Source: Leifsonia sp. Root112D2
GTDB taxonomy: Bacteria; Actinomycetota; Actinomycetes; Actinomycetales; Microbacteriaceae
DNA length: 64,000 nucleotides
NCBI RefSeq assembly: GCF_001424905.1
Contig: NZ_LMCU01000001.1
Location: 124,001 to 188,000 of the forward strand
Direction of reading: 5' to 3'
Part shown: one piece after another, positions 33,886-41,120 of the stretch
Layout: every line of letters starts with the position of its first letter
Numbering within the stretch: position 1 is the stretch's first letter
Position numbers and translations under genes: made by a program
The notes under the pieces: generated by a model
Told to the model about the DNA's origin: nothing
The model's database searches: none
What the model saw: the letters and a program-made list of their open reading frames with translations, nothing else

Positions 33886-35484
33886 GTGACCGAGAACGCA
33901 CCCCTTCCCGACATGTTGACCACCGCAGGCAAGCTTGCCGACCTCAAAGAGCGGTACCACGAGGCCGTGACCGCCAGCGGCGAGGCCGCCATCGAGAAGC
34001 AGCACGCCAAGGGCAAGCTCACCGCGCGCGAGCGCATCGCGCTGCTGCTCGACGAAGGCTCCTTCGTGGAAATCGACGAGTTCGTGCGCCACCGCACCCA
34101 CGCCTTCGGCATGGATGCCAAGCGCCCATACGGCGACGCCGTCGTCACCGGAACCGGCACCATCCACGGCCGCCAGGTGGCCGTCTACAGCCAGGACTTC
34201 ACGATCTTCGGTGGTTCTCTCGGCGAGGTCGCCGGCGAGAAGATCATCAAGGTGATGGATCTCGCCCTGCGGCTCGGCATCCCGATCATCGGCCTGCTCG
34301 ATTCGGGCGGCGCGCGCATCCAGGAGGGCGTCGTCGCACTCGGCAAGTACGGCGAGATCTTCCGTCGCAACACGCAGGCATCCGGCGTCATCCCGCAGAT
34401 CTCCATCATCATGGGCCCGGCGGCCGGCGGCGCGGTCTACTCCCCCGCCCTCACCGACTTCGTGATCATGGTCGACAAGACCAGCCAGATGTTCGTGACC
34501 GGCCCCGATGTGATCAAGACCGTCACCGGCGAAGACGTGGGCATGGAGGAACTCGGCGGTGCGCTCACTCACAACAAGGTCTCCGGCGTTGCCCACTATC
34601 TGGCCAGCGACGAAGAGGATGCGCTCGACTACGCGCGCACCCTGCTCTCCTTCCTCCCCGACAACAACCTCGCCGAGCTGCCGGCATACGAGAGCCGAGC
34701 CGAGCTCGAGATCACGGATGCCGACCGCCGGCTCAACACGCTCATCCCGGATTCCCCGAACCAGCCGTATGACGTGCACGACGTGATCGAGCACGTCGTG
34801 GACGAGGGCGACTTTCTCGAGGTGCAGCCCCTGTTCGCACCGAACATTGTCATCGGCTTCGCCCGGGTGGAGGGCCGCTCCGTCGGCATCATCGCCAACC
34901 AGCCGAACGCCATGGCGGGCACGCTCAACATCGACGCCGGCGAGAAGGCCTCCCGCTTCGTGCGCTTCTGCGACGCGTTCTCCATTCCCATCCTCACCCT
35001 GGTGGATGTGCCGGGCTACCTGCCGGGCACCGACCAGGAGTGGACCGGCGTGATTCGCCGCGGCGCCAAACTGCTGTACGCCTACGCCGAGGCGACGGTG
35101 CCACTGATCACCGTGATCACACGTAAGGCCTACGGCGGCGCATACATCGTCATGGGTTCCAAGCAGCTCGGTGCCGACCTCAACTACGCGTGGCCAAGCG
35201 CCGAGATCGCCGTCATGGGCGGCCAGGGCGCGGTCAACATTCTCTACCGCAACGAGATCAAGACCGCCGAGGCGGCCGGTGAGGATGTCGCTGCCGTGCG
35301 CAGCAAGCTGGCAACCGAATACCTGTACAACGTGGCCAGCCCGTTCCTCGCCGCCGAGCGCGGCGAACTGGACGGAGTGATCGAACCGGCAGCCACCCGC
35401 GTCACGATCATCAAGGCGATGCGCACGCTGCGCACCAAGCGCGCCTCGCTGCCGCCGAAGAAGCACGGAAACATCCCGCTATAG
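33886..35484 (+). CDS. accD: Acyl-CoA carboxylase beta subunit (carboxyltransferase)
   Basis: 532 residues, AccD5/PccB-like. It transfers carboxyl from biotin to acetyl- or propionyl-CoA, feeding fatty-acid synthesis. Motifs: GKLTARERIALLLDEGSF, DSGGARIQEGVVALGKYGEIF (first oxyanion region), GPAAGGAVYSPALTDF, VDVPGYLPGTDQE, and TRKAYGGAYIVMGSK (second oxyanion region). GTG at 33886 is chosen because TAGAGT precedes it by 7 nt; a TTG at 33865 would only add residues without support. AccE follows after 25 nt; the alpha subunit is at 41121. Confidence 0.95.
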   Translation: MTENAPLPDMLTTAGKLADLKERYHEAVTASGEAAIEKQHAKGKLTARERIALLLDEGSFVEIDEFVRHRTHAFGMDAKRPYGDAVVTGTGTIHGRQVAVYSQDFTIFGGSLGEVAGEKIIKVMDLALRLGIPIIGLLDSGGARIQEGVVALGKYGEIFRRNTQASGVIPQISIIMGPAAGGAVYSPALTDFVIMVDKTSQMFVTGPDVIKTVTGEDVGMEELGGALTHNKVSGVAHYLASDEEDALDYARTLLSFLPDNNLAELPAYESRAELEITDADRRLNTLIPDSPNQPYDVHDVIEHVVDEGDFLEVQPLFAPNIVIGFARVEGRSVGIIANQPNAMAGTLNIDAGEKASRFVRFCDAFSIPILTLVDVPGYLPGTDQEWTGVIRRGAKLLYAYAEATVPLITVITRKAYGGAYIVMGSKQLGADLNYAWPSAEIAVMGGQGAVNILYRNEIKTAEAAGEDVAAVRSKLATEYLYNVASPFLAAERGELDGVIEPAATRVTIIKAMRTLRTKRASLPPKKHGNIPL

Positions 35485-35496
35485 GCGCGGTTCCGG

Positions 35497-35502
35497 TACG
35501 CT
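35497..35502 (+). promoter_or_regulatory. Predicted -10 box for leaderless accE mRNA
   Basis: TACGCT, 7 nt (CGTCAGC), then ATG. It would allow accE to be transcribed separately from accD. Confidence 0.4.
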
Positions 35503-35509
35503 CGTCAGC

Positions 35510-35749
35510 ATGCAGAGGCCCGCGCACGCCCACACGCTCGAGACGGGCGACATCGTCTTCGAGACGCGTTCGGTGACGCCCGAAGAGGTCGCCGCGGTGA
35601 CCGCGGTGCTCGTCTCGGCCGCCGGTGAAGGTGCGGATGCCTCGCGCGTCGCGGCAGCATCCGGCCCCGACGGCTGGGCACGCAGCGCACGCAGCGTGCG
35701 CATGCCCCTCGAACCGGGGCCAGGCCAGTGGCAGCGCAATCACCCGTAG
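35510..35749 (+). CDS. accE: Acyl-CoA carboxylase epsilon subunit
   Basis: 79 residues. Actinobacterial AccE-type small subunit that stabilises the alpha-beta carboxylase complex. The family trace is weak in sequence but visible: a hydrophobic/acidic segment TPEEVAAVTAVLVSA near 24-38 and the C-terminal W-x-R-SARSVRMPLEPGPGQW. Placed right behind accD, as in mycobacteria. Confidence 0.85.
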   Translation: MQRPAHAHTLETGDIVFETRSVTPEEVAAVTAVLVSAAGEGADASRVAAASGPDGWARSARSVRMPLEPGPGQWQRNHP

Positions 35750-35885
35750 ACCGATCCGTCACCCGAAAAGACAATGATGTACCCCACGAGGGTGACCCCC
35801 ATTTGTGGGATAGGCCGCCATTTCGCGGGTCGGTGACTGGGATGCCCTCCAAGCTGTCCCCCAGTTGTCCCCCAAAGAGACGACT

Positions 35886-35916
35886 TTGACACACCCTCAC
35901 CCTGGGGCATTATTAC
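35886..35916 (+). promoter_or_regulatory. Candidate promoter for a small RNA
   Basis: TTGACA at 35886-35891 matches the -35 consensus exactly; TATTAC at 35911-35916 follows after 19 bp (or ATTATT after 17 bp) as a -10. Strong -35 sites are rare in this window. Confidence 0.45.
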
Positions 35917-35924
35917 TAGTGCTA

Positions 35925-36072
35925 GGTGTCTCTCTTCTTGAGTTACACCGCCAATCATTCGCCGACTAGGGTAAGCGGGCGAATGTATTGGGGGCGAGTC
36001 AGGGTGATATTCGGGTTATCGCCCTGACTCGGGGCTTTCGAAAGAGGGTCGGCGTCACGCCGGCCCTCTTTT
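35925..36072 (+). ncRNA. Candidate small RNA, about 150 nt
   Basis: The segment between the TTGACA promoter and the T-run has no convincing reading frame but holds successive stems: GGTGT/ACACC (about 35924-35949), CATTCGCC/GGCGAATG (about 35956-35984), a 15 bp stem CGAGTCAGGGTGATA/TATCGCCCTGACTCG with loop TTCGGGT (one G-U pair, about 35995-36031), and the terminator. This is the layout of an independent structured RNA. It matches no family I can name (not the 6C RNA pattern). A protein-free leader is excluded because no plus-strand gene follows for 4 kb. Confidence 0.45.
36043..36072 (+). terminator. Rho-independent terminator
   Basis: AGAGGGTCGGCG, loop TCA, CGCCGGCCCTCT: a 12 bp stem with one G-U pair, running into TTTT at 36069-36072. 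On the other strand it also lies just past the stop of the gene at 36102. Confidence 0.8.
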
Positions 36073-36101
36073 GCAATTAACCCCCGATCGGCTGGCCCGA
36101 G

Positions 36102-37118
36102 TCAGTGACGCGGGATCTCGAGCCAGAGGTCGACCTCGTCGTCATGCGAATCGGGCCCGAGGGCATTCGCATTGCCGTCGCCGTGCACGCTGAGCCCCAC
36201 GACCGTGACGGCAACACGAGAGGAATGCGGCACGGTGCGCACGATGAGCTTGTCTGCCGTCGTTCCACGAATCGCCTCGGCGAGGCGCTGCAGCACGGCC
36301 TGGAGTTGCTCGGTACTCAGGTCGTCGAGGCCGCCCTCGTCGAGCAGGTTGACGTCGGTGCCGCGCCGTCTGGCCACCATCACCTGCTCGCGCACATCAT
36401 CGGTAAGCAGGCTGCGGCCACGTATCTCGTCACGGATCGCCTGCTCCAGGTAGCGGCACTCCTGCTTCTGCATGGGCGTGAGGTCGCCGTTGGTGCGGAT
36501 GATCTCCGCGAGCATCGGCGCGGCGACCCGATACGTCTTACGCAGCCTGAACTGACGCTCGATGACGTGCGCCTCCTGCGCCGCCTGCCACTCCGTCGCC
36601 TCGCGTTCGGCGCGACCGAACTGGCGAGCATCCCGGGCGGCCTTGACGAGGGCCCGGGTGATGACCACCGCAACCCCCACCCAGACAATGCTGCCGATGA
36701 CCCCGAGCGACGCGAGCGAGCCGACTCCACCCCACAACGCCGTCTGCACCCCGAGGAAGATGACCCCTGCCCATGCCGCCAGCTGCTGCCTGCGCACCGC
36801 CAGAATCGTCATGAGGGTTCCCACTGCGGCCACGTGCCAGGTGGCGTAGCCGTTGTCTGCGGAACTGCTCAGCTGGCTCGTGACCAGCACGGGCAGAGCG
36901 ATGCACACGGCAAGGTCGAACGCCGCCAGCCACAACGGCATGCGCACGGGGCTGGTCGGCCACAGGCTCAGCACGGTGGCCAGCGCGTAGAGCACCATGG
37001 CGACGATGGCCGGCGCCGCCATCCGCGGCACGCTCAACGTCGAGGCGCCGAGAAAGATATGGTACGCCGAGAACAGGCCGCCCAGTCCGAGAAAGAGCCT
37101 GCGCGGAAGGGTGATCAT
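36102..37118 (-). CDS. Membrane protein resembling a degenerate sensor kinase
   Basis: 338 residues. About five or six N-terminal membrane segments (10-150), a helical linker (KAARDARQFGRAEREATEWQAAQEAHVI), then a cytoplasmic domain of about 160 residues. No histidine-kinase H-box and no N, G1 or G2 ATP-binding motif could be found. The ATG overlaps the stop of the true kinase upstream (ATGA), so the three signalling genes form one unit. It may act as a co-sensor or modulator of the kinase. No family name recognised. Confidence 0.7.
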   Translation of the reverse strand: MITLPRRLFLGLGGLFSAYHIFLGASTLSVPRMAAPAIVAMVLYALATVLSLWPTSPVRMPLWLAAFDLAVCIALPVLVTSQLSSSADNGYATWHVAAVGTLMTILAVRRQQLAAWAGVIFLGVQTALWGGVGSLASLGVIGSIVWVGVAVVITRALVKAARDARQFGRAEREATEWQAAQEAHVIERQFRLRKTYRVAAPMLAEIIRTNGDLTPMQKQECRYLEQAIRDEIRGRSLLTDDVREQVMVARRRGTDVNLLDEGGLDDLSTEQLQAVLQRLAEAIRGTTADKLIVRTVPHSSRVAVTVVGLSVHGDGNANALGPDSHDDEVDLWLEIPRH

Positions 37119-38356
37119 GAGACTCCCCGATCCCTCGTCGCCGGCCAGCTGAGGCTGATGCTCGTGCCCTCGCCTCGCCTGGAGCGCACGAGTGCCGCAC
37201 CACCCACATTGGCGAGCCGCTCAGCGATGGAGACGCGCAGGCCCAGCCGTTCGCTCGGCACGGCGGCGGGGTCGAACCCGGTGCCGGCATCCGCGATGGT
37301 GACCGTGACGATGGTCGTATCCTCTCCCCCCTCGATCGTGAGTGAGCGCGCGATCTCGGGCCCGCCTGCATGCTGCATGCTGTTGACCATCGCCTGCACT
37401 GTCGCGGAATAGAGTGCCTCGGCCACGTGCACGGGAACGGTCTGGGTGTCGACTCCGCTCTCGGTGACGGTGAAGCCCGAGGAGAACGCCGCGACGGCGG
37501 CCTCGATGCGGCGGGTGAGGCGGGCCAGTTCGATGAGCGTCTGGTCGTCGGGGTCGACCGCTTCCGCCGCGTGCAGGTGCCCTATCGCGTCCCTGGCCAT
37601 GCTCGCGGCCAGCGCGCGCTCATCCAGCGTCGTTGCGCTGGCGGTCGAGAGCAGCGTGGTCAGCACGCTGTCGTGCACAATCGCGTCGACCTGCACGCGT
37701 TCGACCTCCATGGCGTGCTCTCGCACCGCGTTCGAGTACTTCTCCAGGGCCGTCGATTGGGCAGCGTCCACCCCGGATGCCGCCTGCCTCAGCATCGTGA
37801 CAATCACCAGGATCGCCCCGCCGAGAATGATCGCGTAGATCGCGTCGAGCGCGGCGAGTTCAGGACCCACCCCGCCCCCGCCCGGCAGGGACCGGATGAC
37901 CGCATAGGCAATCGGTGCGACGACCGTATATGCGGTGGCCCACGCAAGCGGGAACGCCACCGTCGCGAACGCGGTCGCGACCGTGCAGATGTACCAGACC
38001 CACGGCTTGCTGCCCGCGGCATAGACCGGATCGACCGCCGTCAACGGCCACAGAATCACCACGACGAGATAGGCGATCGCAAAGTAAGCCATGGCGGCCT
38101 TGACACCGCGCTGTGCGATGGCGGCAACCACCACGAGAAACAGTCCGCCGAACACGGCGATGGCGGCGACCAGGCCCCAGCGCGGGGCCATGCCGGGCAG
38201 TTGCGCGAAGAGCGCCGTGAGTGTCTGGGCGCCGAAGATCAGCCCGAAGCCGGCTATGGCTCGTTCGGCGACCCGTTCGAACCCGACGCGGCTGATCGGA
38301 TTGCGCGGTCCGGGCGAATCGGTGAACGCCCGGCCTTGCCAGCTAGCGGCGGGCAT
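37115..38356 (-). CDS. Sensor histidine kinase, NarL-partner type
   Basis: 413 residues. Multiple membrane segments (about 20-195), then a dimerisation helix with VDAIVHDSVLTTLL near 228-241, the HisKA-like site with His followed by Asp, and a GHKL ATPase with NSMQHAGG near 325 (N-box), IADAGTGFDP near 360 and GLRVSIAERL near 377. The ATG at 38356 lies inside the end of the response regulator gene (14 nt overlap), so coupling is strong. Longer in-frame starts exist but would run further into the regulator gene. Confidence 0.85.
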   Translation of the reverse strand: MPAASWQGRAFTDSPGPRNPISRVGFERVAERAIAGFGLIFGAQTLTALFAQLPGMAPRWGLVAAIAVFGGLFLVVVAAIAQRGVKAAMAYFAIAYLVVVILWPLTAVDPVYAAGSKPWVWYICTVATAFATVAFPLAWATAYTVVAPIAYAVIRSLPGGGGVGPELAALDAIYAIILGGAILVIVTMLRQAASGVDAAQSTALEKYSNAVREHAMEVERVQVDAIVHDSVLTTLLSTASATTLDERALAASMARDAIGHLHAAEAVDPDDQTLIELARLTRRIEAAVAAFSSGFTVTESGVDTQTVPVHVAEALYSATVQAMVNSMQHAGGPEIARSLTIEGGEDTTIVTVTIADAGTGFDPAAVPSERLGLRVSIAERLANVGGAALVRSRRGEGTSISLSWPATRDRGVS

Positions 38357-39002
38357 GTCCCGCGTCCGGATCAAGCCCGGGCAGGATTCCGTCTTCGACG
38401 GCACGCCGCAGCAGATCGACCTTGGTCGGCGCTGGGCGCCCCACCTCGACATACTTGACGCGGATGCGATCGAGGTACTCGCGGGCCGTTGAGTTGGCGA
38501 TGCCCAGCTCGATCGCCACGGCCTTCAACGGCAGACCGGATGCGTACAGGTGCAGTACGTCGCGCTCGCGCCTGCCCAGCTGGGCCTTGGCGAAATCGCT
38601 GTCGGCGTCGATGGCCGTCGCCCACTCGAGATTGTTGAGCACCTCGCCACGCGCGACGGTGGCGATGGCGGCCATGACCGTCGTGGTGGGCGATGACTTG
38701 GGAATCACGCCGGCCGCGCCGGCGGCGAGCGCCTCGCGCACGCTGGCGACCCGATCCGCGATGCTGTGCACCAGCACAGCGGCACCCGTGCCCTGGACGC
38801 GCTTGACGTTCTCGGTGACGCTGGATCCATCGCCAAGCGACAGGTCGAGCACCACGACGTCGCATTCCTGGTCGGCAAGGGCATCAACCAGTTCGTTCAC
38901 GGTGGCCGCCGTCGCCAGAACCTCGTACTCCGCGTTCATGCACGCGGCGCGCAGGCCCAAACGCACAGACTCGTGATCATCGACGATTGCAACCCGCACC
39001 AT
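38343..39002 (-). CDS. LuxR/NarL-family response regulator
   Basis: 219 residues. Receiver: VDDHESVRLG near 8-17, phospho-acceptor Asp in VVVLDLSLGDG near 54, Ser/Thr near 82, Lys in VIPKSSP near 101. The C-terminal LuxR helix-turn-helix has LGRRERDVLHLYASGLPLKAVA near 143-164. ATG at 39002 is preferred over the ATG at 39011 because TACGAT is exactly 7 nt upstream of it; the upstream ATG would overlap that box. First gene of the signalling unit, followed by kinase and kinase-like protein. Confidence 0.9.
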   Translation of the reverse strand: MVRVAIVDDHESVRLGLRAACMNAEYEVLATAATVNELVDALADQECDVVVLDLSLGDGSSVTENVKRVQGTGAAVLVHSIADRVASVREALAAGAAGVIPKSSPTTTVMAAIATVARGEVLNNLEWATAIDADSDFAKAQLGRRERDVLHLYASGLPLKAVAIELGIANSTAREYLDRIRVKYVEVGRPAPTKVDLLRRAVEDGILPGLDPDAGHARR

Positions 39003-39009
39003 GGTTGCC

Positions 39010-39015
39010 ATCGTA
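39010..39015 (-). promoter_or_regulatory. Predicted -10 box for leaderless response-regulator mRNA
   Basis: TACGAT, 7 nt (GGCAACC), then ATG of the NarL-type regulator. The box itself contains the alternative upstream ATG. Confidence 0.45.
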
Positions 39016-39029
39016 GTGGCAGTCTCGCG

Positions 39030-40364
39030 CTACCCGGTGGGGGTGAGCAGCGCAATCGCCTCGAGGTGGTGCGTGTGCGGAAACAGGTCGAACGCGCGCA
39101 GCGAGCGCAACTCGTAGCCGCGCGCCGCGAACAGGGCGATGTCGCGCGCGAGCGCCACAGGATCACAGGCCACGTACACCAGCTGCGCCGGATGCAGTTC
39201 GGCCAGCTGGGCGACGACCTGCTTGCCCGCCCCGGATCGCGGCGGGTCGAGAATGACCGTGGCCGCACGCATCCGGGAACGTTCGGCGGCGCTTGCGGTG
39301 CGCAGCTCACGCTGCAGATAGCGGTCGACGCGATCGGTGACCGCCCGGGCGCCAACCCAGTCCGAGAGATTCTGACCCGCGAAGTCCGTCGCCTGCGTGC
39401 TCGACTCCACGCTGGTGACGCGAGTGCTGCTGCCGAAGCGATCACCGAGGGCCGCGGCGAGCAGGCCGACGCCGCCGTACAGGTCGAGATTGGCGGCGCG
39501 AGGATCGAACAGTTCACCGTCCACCGTCTCCTGCACGGCCCGGTACAGCGTTTCCGCGGCGCGGTGGTGCACCTGCCAGAAGCCGGCAGCGTCGAGCCGG
39601 AACTCCCGGTCGGCCACGCGTTCACGAATGAGCGCGGCCGGTGCGACCCGGCCGCGGCGGCGTTCCTCGCGAGGGGTGACCATCACGTGCGCCGATCCGT
39701 CACCCGCGGCAACGACGTCAACGGATTCCGCCCCGGCGAAGCTCTGCCCGAGCGGGGACGCATCCTGCACCGCAGCGGTGGCGAGCGGCAGCGATGCGAC
39801 GTCGATGACGTGACGCGAACGCGCCGCGTAGGGCCCGAGTGTGCCGTCGTCTGCCACGTGCAGACGCACACGGGTGCGCCACGCGAGGCCGTTGACCGCG
39901 TCGTCGCCGTCGGCCGCTTCCACGCTCACCTCGCGGTCGAGGTGAGCCATGCGGCTCAGAGCATCCGTCAGCACCTGGCGCTTGAGCTCGCGCTGGTGCG
40001 CCAACTCGATGTGTCCGAACTCGGCGCCACCGGCGCGTTCGACAGGATCGCGGTCGATGGATGCCTCCGCCCACACGTGCGCGCGCCGGTGCGTCGAGCC
40101 GTGCAGCACCTCGACCGGCTCGGCGCGCCAGAACCCGGCATGGCTGTCGTCGCTGATGCGTGCGAGCACCCGCTCACCGGGGATCGTGTCGCTCACGAAG
40201 ATCACCCGCCCCTCGTGCCGGGCGACGAAGATACCGCCGTGGGCTACGTTGGTAATCTCGAGCTCGACGGTGCTGCCGACGCTGCTGCCGACATCCGCAC
40301 CGGCGTCGGCGGCGTGCTTCGTGCCGGACGCGGCATGCGGTGGCTGGAACTTCGTGCGTCTCAT
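39030..40364 (-). CDS. Class I SAM-dependent RNA methyltransferase, TrmA/RlmCD family with TRAM domain
   Basis: 444 residues. TRAM domain near 30-90 (VELEITNVAHGGIFVARHEGRVIFV). The methyltransferase domain is C-terminal: DLYGGVGLLAAALGDRFG near 300-317 (SAM site), VILDPPRSGAGKQVV near 370-384, and VYVACDPVALARDIALF near 397-413, where the Cys is the usual nucleophile for uracil C5 methylation. Homologues normally carry four cysteines for a 4Fe-4S cluster in the N-terminal half; here the equivalent stretch has none, and the catalytic Cys is the only one in the protein. RNA target (tRNA U54 or 23S rRNA) cannot be told. Confidence 0.87.
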   Translation of the reverse strand: MRRTKFQPPHAASGTKHAADAGADVGSSVGSTVELEITNVAHGGIFVARHEGRVIFVSDTIPGERVLARISDDSHAGFWRAEPVEVLHGSTHRRAHVWAEASIDRDPVERAGGAEFGHIELAHQRELKRQVLTDALSRMAHLDREVSVEAADGDDAVNGLAWRTRVRLHVADDGTLGPYAARSRHVIDVASLPLATAAVQDASPLGQSFAGAESVDVVAAGDGSAHVMVTPREERRRGRVAPAALIRERVADREFRLDAAGFWQVHHRAAETLYRAVQETVDGELFDPRAANLDLYGGVGLLAAALGDRFGSSTRVTSVESSTQATDFAGQNLSDWVGARAVTDRVDRYLQRELRTASAAERSRMRAATVILDPPRSGAGKQVVAQLAELHPAQLVYVACDPVALARDIALFAARGYELRSLRAFDLFPHTHHLEAIALLTPTG

Positions 40365-40394
40365 GCGTCGAGCATTTCACAACGAACGGTAGCC

Positions 40395-41036
40395 ATGCGC
40401 CTGTATCTCGCCTCGACCTCACCCGCCCGGCTCGCGACGCTGCGCGCCGCCGGCATCGAACCCCTGCTCATCGCCTCGAATGTGGACGAGCCTGCCGCCG
40501 TCGCAGCCGCCGAGGTCGAGCGCGGTGCACTCGGCACAAGCGAGATGGTGGAGTTGCTGGCCCGGGCCAAGGCGGAGGCCGTCGTCGGTGCGATGGTCGA
40601 CGGCACCCCGATCGACGGATTCATTCTCGGCGGCGATTCGGCATTCGAACTCGACGGCGTGATCTATGGAAAGCCGCACACACCCGAGGTCGCCCGCGAA
40701 CGCTGGAACCTGCAGCGCGGGCGCACGGGCCGGCTGTATTCGGGGCACTGGCTGATCGACCACCGCGGCGGGCGGGCCTCGCGCGCGGGCGGAGCCGTCG
40801 CATCCGCCGATGTGACCTTTGCCGACGACATCGGCGACGACGAGGTGGATGCCTACATCGCCACGGGCGAGCCGCTGAAGGTCGCCGGGGCGTTCACCAT
40901 CGACAGCCTCGGCGGGCCGTTCATTACCCGCGTCGAGGGTGACCCGAGCACGGTGATAGGCCTCTCGCTGTCGACCCTGCGTCGACTCTTTCTCGATGCG
41001 GGCGTCTCGTGGCCCGCCCTCTGGAACCGGCGCTGA
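40395..41036 (+). CDS. maf: Maf-like nucleoside triphosphate pyrophosphatase
   Basis: 213 residues. LYLASTSPARLATLRAAGI near 3-21 (phosphate-binding Ser and Arg), GDSAFELDGVIYGKPH near 76-91, and SADVTFADDIGDDEVDAYIATGEPLKVAGAF near 136-166 in pieces. The family hydrolyses non-canonical or modified NTPs and is linked to division arrest. Sits between accE and accA as in M. tuberculosis Rv3282. The start lacks both a ribosome site and a TANNNT box, so it is set by homology. Confidence 0.92.
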   Translation: MRLYLASTSPARLATLRAAGIEPLLIASNVDEPAAVAAAEVERGALGTSEMVELLARAKAEAVVGAMVDGTPIDGFILGGDSAFELDGVIYGKPHTPEVARERWNLQRGRTGRLYSGHWLIDHRGGRASRAGGAVASADVTFADDIGDDEVDAYIATGEPLKVAGAFTIDSLGGPFITRVEGDPSTVIGLSLSTLRRLFLDAGVSWPALWNRR

Positions 41037-41106
41037 TTGTAGAAACGCTACTGCGTCCTGAGCCAGCTTTGTAGGGCTCGTCCAAAAAGTGCGGCCGTTC
41101 GGGCAA

Positions 41107-41112
41107 TAAGCT
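41107..41112 (+). promoter_or_regulatory. Predicted -10 box for accA mRNA
   Basis: TAAGCT, 8 nt, then the GTG of accA; slightly longer spacing than the other boxes. Confidence 0.35.
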
Positions 41113-41120
41113 AGAGAACT

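Larger units (their letters stand above)
35750..36101. other. 352 bp gap without protein gene
   Basis: Unusually long and AT-richer than its surroundings. From 35750 to 35885 nothing recognisable was found apart from C-rich words (GTCCCCCAGTTGTCCCCC). From 35886 on it holds a promoter-like site, three stem-loops and a terminator, listed separately. A 72-codon open frame on the minus strand (35740-35958) has no recognisable product. Confidence 0.6.

Noticed and set aside
35740..35958. 72-codon minus-strand frame in the accE downstream gap
   Set aside because: No ribosome site, no recognisable domain, and it overlaps the accE end and the candidate promoter of the small RNA.
35982..36026. 14-codon plus-strand frame MYWGRVRVIFGLSP near the second stem-loop
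   Set aside because: A TAGGGT box lies upstream, but spacing is 10 nt and the frame runs through the strongest hairpin of the candidate RNA; chance is the simpler view.
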